64,000 bases of DNA, from assembly GCA_021396245.1 (NCBI GenBank), contig WNYE01000002.1, positions 620,001 through 684,000 on the forward strand, in the 5' to 3' direction. Source of the DNA: Sporothrix humicola. Lineage: Eukaryota > Ascomycota > Sordariomycetes > Ophiostomatales > Ophiostomataceae. Made by a program: the position numbers and the translations under genes. Of the stretch, positions 44,928-56,625 are shown in pieces. The first letter of the stretch is position 1. Every line of letters starts with the position of its first letter. The notes beneath the pieces were generated by a model. It was not told where the DNA came from and made no database searches. It saw only the letters and a program-made list of their open reading frames with translations.

Positions 44928-46564
44928 ATGGAGGAAGACAGAGCCTTGACGGATATCGGCCTGGCCGCCGAGATTGAAGAGCAGCATCGGGCAGAGGACC
45001 TGGAAAAGGAACTTGCCGAAGAAGCATCAAAAGAGACGACAGAAACGACAGAAACGACAGAAACAAGAGAAAAAGAAACAGAGGAACAACCAGCACCAGC
45101 ATCACCACCACAGCAGCATACAGAGACAACAAATCCAGAGACAGATTTCACAAAAAATGCATCAGCACCATCAACAGAACAACCCACAAGCGAAAACCCG
45201 GACAAGCCGGCATTGAAGCAGCCCAAGAAGCGGTTCATCGGACGTCGAGCAGCAGCGGAAGCGGCAGCCAAGACCCCGGGATTGAGTGTGGAGGACAGTG
45301 GTGCAGTTGGTAAGTGCTTCTCCTACTATGAGCACATATTTATTTAAGTTCACTAACACAGCCAGTCAACCGCCCTGCAAGAAGACCACCACGGCTCTTG
45401 AACCAGGTTCCGCCCGAGCTGGCCAACGACCCGGCGCTGATCGAGGCCGTAGCGCTGTTGCCGCCCAACTACTCGTTCGAGGTACCCAAGACGATCCACC
45501 GGATCCGCACGCTGGGCGCTAAGCGCGTGGCTCTGCAGATGCCGGAGGGACTGTTGCTGTTTGCAACCACAATTTCGGATATCCTCCAACAGTTCTGCCC
45601 CGGCATCGACACACTGATCATGGGTGACGTCACATACGGTGCGTGCTGCATCGACGACTACACGGCGCGGGCGCTGGGATGCGACTTGCTGGTGCACTAT
45701 GCGCACAGCTGTCTGATCCCCGTGGACGTGACGCAGATCAAGACGCTGTACGTGTTTGTGGACATTCGCATCGACACGGCGCATCTGCTGCAGACGCTGG
45801 AGCACAATCTGCTGCAGGATCCGTCGAAACCGACGACGCTGGCTCTTGTTGGCACGATCCAGTTTAACGCAACGATCCACGGCGTCAAGCCGACGCTGGA
45901 GCGGGCAGGCTTCAAGGTGCTGGTGCCACAGATTGCCCCCTTGTCGCGGGGTGAAATCTTGGGGTGCACGTCCCCGAATTTGGCCTCTTCTGAGAGCGAG
46001 GAAAACGACAACCTGGTCATCCTCTACCTCGGCGACGGCCGGTTCCACTTGGAGAGCATCATGATCCACAACCCGACGGTGCCCGCCTACCGCTACGATC
46101 CCTATGCGCGCAAGCTGACGCGCGAGACGTACGGCCACACGGAGATGCAGGACCTGAGAAGATCGGCGATCCGGACGGCACGCACAGCCCAATCGTGGGG
46201 TCTGATTTTGGGGTCGCTCGGCCGGCAGGGCAACCCGCACACGCTGGCCGCCATCGAGAAGCGCCTCAAGGAGCGCGGGATCCCCTTTGTCACTTTGCTG
46301 CTCTCGGAAATCATGCCGCACAAGCTGGCGCGCATGAGCCAGGACGTCGAGTGCTGGGTGCAGGTGGCGTGCCCGCGGCTGAGCATCGACTGGGGCTATG
46401 CCTTCCCGCGGCCGCTCCTGACGCCGTACGAGGCACTGCTGGCCCTCGGCGAGCGCGACGATGCGTGGGCGCGGGCGCCCGACGGCGGCGTCGGCGGCGT
46501 GTATCCCATGGACTTTTACGGCAAAGACGGCCTGGGGCGGACGCGAGCTGCTCAGCCTGTATAG
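44928..46564 (+). CDS. DPH1: Diphthamide synthase subunit Dph1
   Basis: Exons 44928-45309 and 45366-46564 (56 nt intron, GTAAGT...GCCAG) give 526 residues. With Dph2 it forms the radical-SAM-like iron-sulfur enzyme that transfers the 3-amino-3-carboxypropyl group of S-adenosylmethionine to a His of elongation factor 2, the first step of diphthamide synthesis. The three expected cluster cysteines are present: Cys221 in YGACCIDD, Cys328 in GEILGCTSP and Cys463 in [12 protein letters not shown]. The first ~110 residues are a Glu/Thr/Lys-rich, probably disordered extension with a 9 bp DNA repeat coding ETT units, longer than in yeast. The downstream AG (45365) rather than the nearer one (45361) is needed to keep frame. 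Convergent with CTF8. Confidence 0.95.
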
Positions 46565-46756
46565 GTGCGACCTGGTAAAAAATGATATACAAAGCACATA
46601 GAGTAATGCATGATTCATGATATTTCGTTACGCTACCTTGCTATCGTACAATTGCTTGCTGATGCCGTATCCCCGCCTGTGTTTGTGTTTCGTAGCCGTG
46701 GTACCCGTGGTGGCAGTGGTACCAGAGACACCCCCCTGTGCCCGTCCATCGTCACT

Positions 46757-47236
46757 CTAAAACGACGACTCGGTCATGGGCTCGGGCCGCTGCGAAAAGA
46801 GCAGTTTGTAGTGGATCACCTCGACGACCTCCAGATCCGACTCGCCCTTGGCGTCTTTTGCCTTCCTCTTCCGTATGACAGCCAGCGGTCGCGGCAGCTT
46901 CTTGACTTCACCAGTGAGACGCTGGTGCGGGCCGACGTACAAATGGACACGGCGCATCCAGGACGTGCTGTCGGCGTTTGTGGCTGGGTTGTAGTCGGGG
47001 AAGTCGAGGCGGCCAATGGGGACGGTGGCCTGCGGGACCTTGTCTTGTTCGTCCATGTCTTCATCCTCTTCGTCCTCCCCGCCTCGTGGAAGATCGGGCA
47101 GGTTTATTGTGCCCTGGAGCTCGAGGAGCGCGAGGCCGGCGGGCGTATGTAGGAGAGTGGGCAGGCCGTTTGGCGTTGTAGAGGCGGCATCTTGTTTCCG
47201 CGGGTGGATTGTGACCGTCGACGACTGTTCGTCCAT
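46757..47236 (-). CDS. CTF8: Chromosome transmission fidelity protein 8 (Ctf8)
   Basis: A 159-residue protein matching the Ctf8 layout: LPTLLHTPAGLALLELQGTINLP near the start, an acidic linker, IGRLDFPDYNP, WMRRVHLYVGPHQRLTGEVKKL and the C-terminal LEVVEVIHYKLLFSQRPEPM. Ctf8 pairs with Dcc1 to form a beta-barrel module of the Ctf18-RFC clamp loader, which loads PCNA and supports sister-chromatid cohesion. Single exon. The minus-strand stop is 192 bp from the converging DPH1 stop. Confidence 0.9.
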   Translation of the reverse strand: MDEQSSTVTIHPRKQDAASTTPNGLPTLLHTPAGLALLELQGTINLPDLPRGGEDEEDEDMDEQDKVPQATVPIGRLDFPDYNPATNADSTSWMRRVHLYVGPHQRLTGEVKKLPRPLAVIRKRKAKDAKGESDLEVVEVIHYKLLFSQRPEPMTESSF

Positions 47237-47713
47237 GTTGTCGTCTGGCTGGGCTGAGAGCTGACCAAATTGAGAGAGATTGATGTCGAAGAAAAGTGAC
47301 GTGAAGTGTGGTGAAAACCAATTAACGCGTCGTTGTCCACTGAGACGCGTTGGGCCTGCCGAGAATTACAGCGGGGTTAGCGGTGTCGTTAGCATATGGC
47401 GCCAATCGACTGGGCCTTGTGCCAAGACATCTTGTAAGTCGACGAATGACACCAGAGTAAACATCAACGGATGAATGAAACGAATTGAGATGAACAAAAT
47501 CAGAACAGTGTCAACAGAAAATATATAATTCAAGAGTAATTAGACCAAAACAACTGTATCCAAAGGATCAGACAGAAGCCAACCGCCGGCTCATTAAGCT
47601 ATCCAAAAGTTATATTCCAAAAGAATATCCATATCCAACATTAACAGGTATTACCCACTCAGCTTATCTTTTCTTGCTTTTCCTTTTATTCATTTGTCCC
47701 CATCATTTGCCAC
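47237..47713. other. Intergenic region, CTF8 / aldose epimerase
   Basis: CTF8 promoter and leader followed by the 3' region of the epimerase gene. No gene seen. Confidence 0.45.
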
Positions 47714-48958
47714 CTAGTTGCCCGTGTTGATGGAGAACTTGTAGGTGGCCTGCAGCTCGTACGGCGCATCGCCGGGCGCAAAGATCTGCTTCTTCTGGCG
47801 GCCCCACTCGGGCTGGTTGATGCCGTCGATCCAGTCCTCGACCTCCATGACGAGGCAGCCGTACTGGGGGATCGTGCGCGGGAACTTGGGGGCGGTGCCG
47901 TTGTCGCCGAACAGGCCCTGGGTCTTCTTGAGCGCCATCGAGCCGTTCTGGCCGCCGCACGAGTAGACCTGGAAGGCCTCCTGGTCCGTGTAGACGTCGA
48001 GCTGGATGCCGGACCAGGGCGAGTGCAGGCGGGCGACGTAGCCGTCCTCGTCGCGCCAGCCGTTGACGCCGTCGAGGTCGCGGTTCACCAGGTAGCACGT
48101 GTCGTAGCCGGTGCAGTTGTAGCCGCAGTTGCCGAGCAGGTCGGGGCTCGAGAAGTTGGCGCCGATCTGCTTGGGCGCGGTCCAAAAGTCGTTGACGGAG
48201 CCGGGCTGGTTGGCCAGGATGTCGCCCGTCGGGATGAGAATGTTGTCGGCATCGACGCGCTGGCCGCTGTAGGGCAGGTGCAGCGAGTGGTTAAAGATCT
48301 TGTTCGTCTCGTTGTTGGCAAAGCCATCGAGGTTCCAGTAGGTGTGGCTGCTCAGCATGATGGGCGTCTTCTTGGTGGTGGCAAACGCCAGCATGTTGAG
48401 ATTCCACGTGTGGTCGCCGAGCGTGTACGTAATGTATGATACGACCTCGCCGGGGAAGCCCTGGTTGCCGTCGGCGTCCACGAGCTTGAAGACGATCGAG
48501 TCCGTGGAATGCGACACCACCGTAAAGTTGCGCCAGTCCCAGCCGTCGGGCCCGCCGTGCAGCGTGTCGACGCCGTCCGGGTGGCCCGGCTCCGGGTTCT
48601 CGTTGGGCAGCACGTTGTAGGTCGTGCCGTCAATCTCAAAGGTGCTATTCTTGATGCGATTGGCGTAGCGGCCGGGGACGCCGCCGAAATGCGGGTGCTG
48701 GCGGTCAATGCCGTAATAGCTAGCATTGTCGAAGCCGCCCACAAGATCGCGCTCGATGCCGTACTGGTCGTGGATGAGCAGGTTCGAGATGGACGCGCCA
48801 TACGGGATGAACGACGCAGTGATGCCGTTGCCGTACAGCCAGTACTTGCCATCGGCGTCGGGGCCGGTGGAGTTGGAGTTTGCGTCCTGAGCAGCCACGG
48901 ACGGCGACAGAAGCGCCGCAGCGCCCAGAGTGGACGTGAGGAGGGACTTGGCCAGCAT
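47714..48958 (-). CDS. Secreted aldose 1-epimerase (galactose mutarotase family)
   Basis: A 414-residue protein beginning MLAKSLLTSTLGAAALLSPS, a signal peptide probably cleaved after VAA (about residue 22). The family interconverts alpha and beta anomers of sugars. Visible family parts are YGASISNLLIHDQYG, HPHFGGVPGRYANRI (substrate-binding Arg), DTLHGGPDGWDWRNF, the catalytic-His segment SSHTYWNLDG (His205) and VYSCGGQNG near the glutamate region. Many NxS/T sites (NSTF, NFTV, NETN, NHSL, NCTG, NGTA) fit an extracellular glycoprotein acting on plant-derived sugars. The frame stays open about 145 codons upstream with further Met codons (to 49393), but the signal peptide argues for the start at 48958. 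Confidence 0.92.
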   Translation of the reverse strand: MLAKSLLTSTLGAAALLSPSVAAQDANSNSTGPDADGKYWLYGNGITASFIPYGASISNLLIHDQYGIERDLVGGFDNASYYGIDRQHPHFGGVPGRYANRIKNSTFEIDGTTYNVLPNENPEPGHPDGVDTLHGGPDGWDWRNFTVVSHSTDSIVFKLVDADGNQGFPGEVVSYITYTLGDHTWNLNMLAFATTKKTPIMLSSHTYWNLDGFANNETNKIFNHSLHLPYSGQRVDADNILIPTGDILANQPGSVNDFWTAPKQIGANFSSPDLLGNCGYNCTGYDTCYLVNRDLDGVNGWRDEDGYVARLHSPWSGIQLDVYTDQEAFQVYSCGGQNGSMALKKTQGLFGDNGTAPKFPRTIPQYGCLVMEVEDWIDGINQPEWGRQKKQIFAPGDAPYELQATYKFSINTGN

Positions 48959-51900
48959 TGCGAGGCCTGTCAGGAAAGATGAGATCTGACGGGGTATAGA
49001 ATGTGTAGATGGTGCGGTAAAGAAACAAGAGAGAGAAAGGGTATCCAAGAAGTAAAATAGCAGAGACGCTGAGAATAACCAAAAGGACGACGAGTAAGCG
49101 TGCCTTTGCAAGCTGTGTACCTCTCGTGGGAGCAAGGTACCAGGAGACAGAGACGCCGTTGGAAAAATATGATCGTCGTGGGGAAGAGTCTGTAGGACCA
49201 AGAGAGGACTTCTCGGGAAGATGGGATGGGAAAGTCGACGGCGGCACAGTGCGTCTAATATACGCGGGCGAGGCAGGAAGGGCAGGCAAGCGAGGCAAGC
49301 TTGACAAGCACAAGCCTGGCAGTGACGATCCGTCTCCATGACCATGGACATGTTCATCACCGCACGTGTGCGCCACGGTCGTTCTTTCCCCAACCGTTGT
49401 TGATCGAGCTCTTTCTGTCAGGCCTGTCTTCTCCAGAATCTCGTGCTCCTGCCGTCCCACATCGCCTCGTGCATGCAGCTTCGCTCCTTCCCCTTCCTCC
49501 TCCTCCCCTCGGTTCCCCGACGACGGCCTTGACATCGTCACCCCTGTTATTTCCTCCTGTTTGTACTCTTCGTCTGGTCCTGCCTTGCTTTTGGTCTTTA
49601 GTCCGGTCTACAGACTACCAGCCACTACACTTGGACTTAGTAGTGGTGGTGTCGTTTCGCTCACCTCTCGCCCGAGCTCCCGCTCCTTCTGAAAAAGGGA
49701 AGCTTCGCCTAATACCTCGACTTAGAGGGAAAGAGGGACTTGCTCGCCTCCCTCTAGGGTGTCCCCTCTTTCTCTTCGGCCCGCGTGGGACAAGACAAGA
49801 GCAGAAGCTGCAGCCGGCAAAAGCAGGGAAATATGCAAGTTGAGCTCTTTCCCACTCGAGAGAGCTCTCTTTGCGCTCTTTGCTCTCTTATCCCCTCCTC
49901 TCACCTGCAAGATGCAAGTATCTTACTTGGACCTGTATTTCTCCGTTCCCCTCTTTTGGAGGTTGCAATTAAGAATAAAGGCGGCTTGTAAAGTAGCTCT
50001 CAACCATTGACTTTGTCCGGTGGGAGGCGGGAGAATGACGAATCAAATCAGCAAAAGACCGATGCGCGTCCCCAGATTGGGAAGCTGCCGTGGTCTCTTG
50101 TTGTTGACTGAGGGAGGGTAACAAGGGTCTTCTAGCGGGAGACGGGATGAAGCCTGGTTCGAGTAAGTTCAAAATACAATATACTTGTCGATACTTGTCG
50201 ATCGATGGGAATAGTTCGTTGGAAAGTAGACTGGGAACCGGGGAAGCGAAAGAGACGTTGCTGACCAAGTTTTGAGGGGAAGGAGGAGGGAGGCTCGGGA
50301 GGAAAGAGGAAAGCGCGACTCGAATTGACTCGAGTATCCACGAATAAGCTTACAGTGGTCACACAGGCGGTGCACAGCATGTACCTGCCCTGTATTTGTC
50401 TGCACTTGCCTGCACTTTGCCTGGAAGCAACATGCAACCGGCCCCCTGCTAGCGCCGGCTTCTGCACGCTGTGGCGCTACATATTATGCATAGATTACTA
50501 CTCTATCTCGAGAGAGAAAGAGAGAAAGAGAGGTCCAAGAGCTCCTTCCCCAGACCAAGAGGATCTCATCGGCTCACACATCTCAGATGCATGTGCCTTC
50601 CAAGGTGGGAGGTCGTGTATTCGTTCCTGCACTTTTTGAGAGGTACTTCTACACAGTACAGAACTCTCGGGGAGCCTCTGGCATAATTGGTTCCATTTAC
50701 GGATTGCATCGCCCAGTCTTGTCGTCTCTGTCTTCTTTGTCTTTGTTCGAACCCCAGACTTCCTGCCGCACCTCTTCCAAGGCCCGCAGTTCCTTGGAGC
50801 ACCACACTACCCTCCTCTAGGTAGCGTCGCCGGGCGGACTGCGGCGATCGATTGGGCCAAGATCGGCCGTTCTCCGCGTTCTCCGCGTTTTTTTCTCTTC
50901 TTTCTGTCCTTCTTTTCAGGCCTGAAAAGGCTTGCACAAGAACTTAGCTCTCACCGTCGGCCGGGGCTTCCCCCAACTATCCATTGACGCTGCTGATCAT
51001 GTAACAATACCCTGGTCTTTTTTCTGCTTTTCTGCTTTTCTCGCTCGCGGAGCATCGGGCGACACAACAAGAGGTGACAAAAGACCAAAAAAGACGGCCT
51101 AAACTTCGGTCACGTCAGTTTTCAATCCGGGAACAAGTGGGATGAAAGAAAGAAGGACGACCAGAAGCGACAAAAACATACGAGGATGCTGGGGTATCAT
51201 GTTGCCAGGATACCTTGAAAAAGCCTCATTCTGGTTGAGGTCAGCAAGTGAAGAGAATGAGAATAAAAAAGAGGAAACCGACAGGGAAAACGACAGTAAG
51301 GTGACATGAGAAAGCGGGGAAGAATCGAAAAGACGACATTGAACGATGCAAGTCGGCTCAGATCTGCCGAGGGTGTTTTTGTTTTCTCATTCTTTTTCTG
51401 TGATGACGTACTTTGGCCAAGACTCACTCTTGAGATGGCACTGTAGGTGACATCCGGCTCAATCGAGTTCAACCGGATGGCATTCTGACTGTCCGAGAGG
51501 CTCGAATAAAGCGGTAAGAATCGCGAGATAGACATGTGATATGGTGAATATTTGATTGTTATTGATGAGTGTGTTTTATTCGCAATTTGTTTCGAAAACA
51601 GAAATTCTTTTGATTTTTTTTATTGTTCCTCCATTTGTTTACTTATTTACTTTTTTTAATGACTTTTTCTTTCTCTCTCTCTTTTTTTTACACCTGCTAC
51701 AAGTTTTTAATTTATTAAAAATATTTTCATGCGATTTGATTGCAAATAAAACCTGTGATTGATAGAGAAAATTTTATTATTCTCATTGACATACGAAACA
51801 TTGTCTGTAAAATGGGATAAAATCTGCCCAATGATGATGATTGCCCTCCATCTGTCATATCACAGATTGCCATGATCATCTACACCCACTCTCTTCCCGC

Positions 51901-52093
51901 TGTACCATCGCCAAGCACTGCCATGCATCTCTGTAAATGTAGATCTGTGACAATCTTTTGCTCAGTACCTCACCAGTGACTCTCACCCGCATGTTCATCC
52001 CGTAAACAATACTGCCATTGACTTCCATATATTTTCGCGGTCCTCCTTCCACCGTCTATCTGCCACCTGCCACCCAACTGCCCCCATCTACCT
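48959..52093. other. 3.1 kb region without recognisable gene
   Basis: The epimerase leader and promoter lie at the left end. The rest has only short, unsupported open frames on both strands and C/T-rich stretches (49400-49870). A direct duplication of ATACTTGTCG occurs near 50180. A tRNA-like T-loop near 50737 was rejected. It might hold a non-coding transcript or a small multi-exon gene I cannot resolve. Confidence 0.35.
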
Positions 52094-55000
52094 CTACCAG
52101 AACTTCTTCACCGCGAGCGCCAGCTGGCTCGCCTTGGTCGGCGGCATCCACTGGTGGCCCTGGCCATTGTCCGTGAGAACTCCGACACCGTCCATCTTCT
52201 GGACCAGCTTGAGCGCCGGGCCAAAAGCCTTTTCAAACATGTCATCCTGTGTCGCAGTACTAGCACCGCCGCCCCCGCCAGCACCCCACGCCGCCATCTC
52301 GCCGACCTTGAGCGTCTCATTCTCCCGGAAGGCCTCCTCGGCAGCGGCCGACGACACGCTCGCCTCGTACCACGACGTAAAGACACCGCGGGCTGGATTG
52401 TCGACGGCGGGCGTCGCAAACGCCGTGCCCACCAAGGGACTCTCTCTGCCGGGCCGCTTCGCCAGCGACATCAGCCAGTTCCACGACACATCCAGATAGC
52501 TCTGCTTGTCGACACTCGCAAAGCGGCCGACGTTGCGGACACGCGCTGACAGGACCAACGTCGTAAAGGTCTGGTTGTTGTTGGTCTTGGCCTCGCGGTG
52601 GTCGTAGGCGAAATTGAACTTGGGGCTGGTGATGGGCCCGGGCGGGACGACCATGGTCCGCAAAAGATCACGAGCAAACGCGCCGTACTCCTCCTCGAGC
52701 TGCTCCGTCTTGCTGTACGACACCGAGACACGGGCATCCCAGTGACGCCGGATACAGTGGATCCAGATGGGCGGGCGCGTGTCCTCGACGCTGCGGATGC
52801 TGTACTTGAAGGCACCGGGCTCTGTCCCGTCAACTTCAATGACAAAGGGGCTCTGGGCATTCATGACGCCGCTGACACTCATGTAGATACGCTGGCACTT
52901 GAACTCGTAGATGATCCGCTTGTCGTGGAACGCCCAGTCTGACGACATGGGGACTGACCAATCGCTGCGGCGCTTGTTGGACATGCCGCCGTCATCACCG
53001 GTCGACAGGCCAGCAATGGCGCCCTTCTGATCCAGACCGATAATGTTCTCCATGTCGTTGGCAAACAAAGTCAACGCCTTGGTGAACGTGATGCTGTCGG
53101 CTGAGACACAGATCGTGTCAAGCCGGGCAATAATATCGTTGTGAGGCCAGCCCGATGCGGGTTCTCCAGGCTGGTTGAAGGCAAGGCCCTCCGGATTGGC
53201 ATCCATGATGTAGATACGACCGAGCTCGACCTGTAGCTTAATGCGGCCTCGTGCGTAGGCCAGGTCTCCCATGAGCCGGGCAATACACGTGCACAGGCTG
53301 GTCGCAAATGTGGACCGCCGCACGAGGGCGTTGCTCATGCTTCTGCCGGGCTTGATCCGATCTGCTAGACGCGGATTGAGTCTGCTGATAGGCCGAGCCG
53401 GATTCTGTTCTGAAGGAGACGGGGAAGTAGGACGAGTGGGCGGCGCTGTGTTTGTGGCGGTAACCGTGGTTGGCATATCAACCTGGATTAGCATGTTGTC
53501 TTGACCCGAGGTAGGGGCAACAGGACCGGCCTTTGTCGTCTTTGGCTCTGGTTTCTTTTCATCTAATATGTCAATGAGTGAGTCTGTCTCAACTGGTTCG
53601 TCTTTCTTCTCGGGCTCTGGCTTCTGCGTGTTCTTGACACTATGGTCATTGTGTTCACCGTAGGTAATCATTTTGGGCTGCGAACCCTTCTTGGCACTAT
53701 TCATAAAGTCCCAAAGAAGCTTCATCTGGTAGCTATGCTTGTCCGACTGGTACGACTCCGGCATGGGCGGCAGTTGCACTGGGGGTGCAGGATCCTCCTC
53801 TACCTTGACAAGGTCCATGGTAGGCTCAGCGGAGTTGGGAGCGGCAGCAACTGGCACAATGGACATAGCAGGAGCTGGAGAAGCCTCGAGAGCAGCCGTT
53901 GACACGGCCCCTGAGTCGAGAGTATCTAGACCAAGAAGGTCAAACTGCTCTGTGGGTGGCGGCACCTTTGCAACCTCTTTGCCTTTGCCCTGTCCATTGG
54001 CTTCGGTGCTACCCAGCCGAACAAGTTCATTTCCCTGGGAAGGCTGCTGCTGGGCCGGCTTCGCCGGCTCCTTCTCCGAGTCCTTTGTCGGTTCCTTCTT
54101 GGGAGCCGTGACACCAAGAATCTTGGGCGTGTACTCTGCCTTCTTGAACCACAGCGGCCACTTCCGTGCCTGGTCGTGGAAGACGGGGCCAGCCCGAGGG
54201 CCGTACAGAGAGACCTGAACCCGCCGGAACTGGTCGAAATCGCAGATGCGGAGGCAGACTCCCTTGGCAAAAACAGTGGTGAGCATCCGATCGAGGACTG
54301 CGTCGGGGAACTGGCTGGGATCGAAAATGGTAGAGGTGAGAATGCCGTCGTTGACGTGGGCCATGTAGCGGGCGTCCACATGGCAAGGGCCGTCGGCCTC
54401 GGCAAACAGCAGGTGCTTCGGAGGGGGCATGCTGAAGATCTATGGAGTGTACGATGTCAGTAAAGCCACGGGATTTCCGCCAAGTGAGGACAGTGTGACT
54501 TACAAAACGGTTGAAGAGGTTGTCGAGAGCCTTGCTGGCCTTGCTCACTGCCTCCTTTGTGGCTCCGCCAATATAGACAAGACGGGCATTGACGGTGTCG
54601 ACAACAATGTGAGCGCCCGACACGGCCATGATAGACTGCCGGGCCTCCTCATCGAGCACCTTATGCACTGAGATCGAATCGGGCGTCTCGTGCTTGACGC
54701 GCGTCCAGACCTTGCGGAACTCGTACTTGTCGAACGCGTTGGGGCACAGCTGGTCGATGACGGGGAGCTTGCCGGGGTCTTCTTTGGCAAGGGAGGTCGG
54801 CGTGGGCAGCTTGAGCCAAGTATTTTCAGCGGGGAGCTTCAACTGCTGTCAGTATGGACTTGAAATGATCTTGGAGTGAACGAGGGACACTCACCCGCTC
54901 ATCGTTCATGCTGCGCTCGAGCTCGTCGTGAATCTCGCGGAAGATGGCCTGGACGATGCGCACATCCGAGGGCTGGCAAGAGACCTTGAACCAGCTCCAT

Positions 55001-55146
55001 TCTGGGTCAAAGTCGTATTGGCCCTTGGGATATTTGCAGCGGAGCTCCTTGAGCACGCGGTCGACGCCGGCCTCGTGGTACTCCCAGATGCTGGAGAGGT
55101 AGATCACGACCGGACTGTCGTCCGTCACAGCGATGGACTGTGCCAT
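52094..55146 (-). CDS. Large uncharacterised protein, KH-like N-terminal region
   Basis: Three exons: 55146-54895, 54845-54504 and 54439-52094, giving about 979 residues. The second exon has a tandem acceptor (CAGCAG), so a form one Gln shorter is possible. I do not recognise the family. Exon 2 includes VSGAHIVVDTVNARLVYIGGATKEAVSKASKALDNLF, which resembles a degenerate KH-type RNA-binding fold, and exon 1 has a similar alpha/beta pattern. Residues ~330-550 are low-complexity (Pro/Glu/Lys/Thr). The C-terminal ~430 residues look globular, with LMGDLAYARGRIKLQVELGRIYIMD, PIWIHCIRRHWDARVSVSYS and SYLDVSWNWLMSL. No transmembrane segment or signal peptide. Clearly a real gene by splice sites and codon use; the KH-like role is inference. 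Confidence 0.85.
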
Positions 55147-56625
55147 CTGGATTGGTGAATGTATTGTAATGTGTTGACCGAGTATTGAACTAGGGTTAAT
55201 CAGAGTGGAGAGAAAGAAAGTGTGATGGAGTTGAAAAGAATGTGAATGATCAGGAAGAGGAGGTATTGGCTAGTCTTTCACAAACAGACGTGACGTTTGC
55301 AGGGGGCTGACCTGAAGTCAGATGGAGGGATGGCTCGAGATCAGACTGAGATCGAAGGCAATGAGAGGAAGAGGTAACTAAACAGGCACTGAACAGATGG
55401 TCAATAAAATAATATGAAAATCAACAATATGCGCATAATTTGGTGGGTGGTAGGCTATCCAGTGATGTGGTCTGACTTGGCATGCGTGAAGACAGGGTGA
55501 TGACTTGGTGACCCGTGAATGCAACGGCAAAGGACCAGGTCAAAGAACAAGCTTGCTGTGACTGACCATCAAAATAGTAGTAGTGGCCTTGTCGGGGCCG
55601 TGAACAAGGAATGGGCGATGGTAGTTGTGGGGGGGCAAGGGCTTGTTTGATATCGTGGGTATGGATATTGGGTTGTTGATTTGGTGATGTCGAGCATCGG
55701 GAGTCGGGGAGGAGTGGTGTCTTTTCACAAGACGGTGAGTAGTGAAAAGAGGAAGATCAAAAGGAGCAAAATTTCAGACGAGGCTGAACGACAAAGGCAA
55801 CACAAAATAAACAAACGTGGAAGGTGAGGGACACGACGTTAGTGAGCTCGAAACGGAAAGAGCAAACCAGGCTGCTCCTTCCATATACGGAGCTTGTTTG
55901 ACGTCAATGGCAGGACTGAAAGAGAGCTAAAAGCTGCGAGGCCTCGATGTTTTAGTATTAACACACACTCAATAGAAAAGATGGCAAAATAGATAGGAAA
56001 AAGATAAATCGTTCGTAGTCTCATTCTGGTCAGGCTCGTCCTGACAGGCTCTGGGAAGCGCCGCCGTATTAGGTGGAAGTGGGAGTATGTGCAGAGGTAT
56101 CCTAAATAGAAGAATAGAAAAGGGAAGGAACAAACAACAGGCAAAAAAATATAAAGAACGGCAGGAGACAGCTAGGCCCGAGACCTTGATAGTAGCAAAA
56201 TTTGGCCATGTCTCCATATCTAACTTTTTATAAAGACCCCATCCTGGTGATATTTACCAATCTGTGAACATAAATCTTCCTTGCCCCCAGTCTTAGATTC
56301 TGTGCAAAAGCGAAAACAAAACTGGCCGCAAAGTAGCCTCCAAAAGCAGGCAAAAGAAAGGTAAACGAACCAAAAGGGGTCAAATGAAGAAAACAAATGA
56401 AATGAAATGAAAGATCGAGCGTTTGCTCGTCAGTGGGAAGAGAATGATAAAATGAACGCCGTACTCCGTCTATCCAAACCGGGAGATAGTCCGTCATGAA
56501 AGTAGCTTGGTGTAAAAAAATACAAAGTCAATGAGTGGTGGTTGTAGTTGGAGATGGCCCTGTTGTTGCCATGTATAGTGGATGTGTGCTTGTCGTGAAA
56601 ATGAAGGGCGTTGATCGCCAGGCGT
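55147..56625. other. Intergenic region
   Basis: Leader and promoter of the three-exon gene, then the 3' region of the She3-like gene. Short open frames only; nothing recognised. Confidence 0.45.

Noticed and set aside
50725..50765. tRNA T-loop-like GTTCGAACCCC
   Set aside because: Flanking bases do not form a T-stem, and no A-box, anticodon arm or acceptor pairing is seen.
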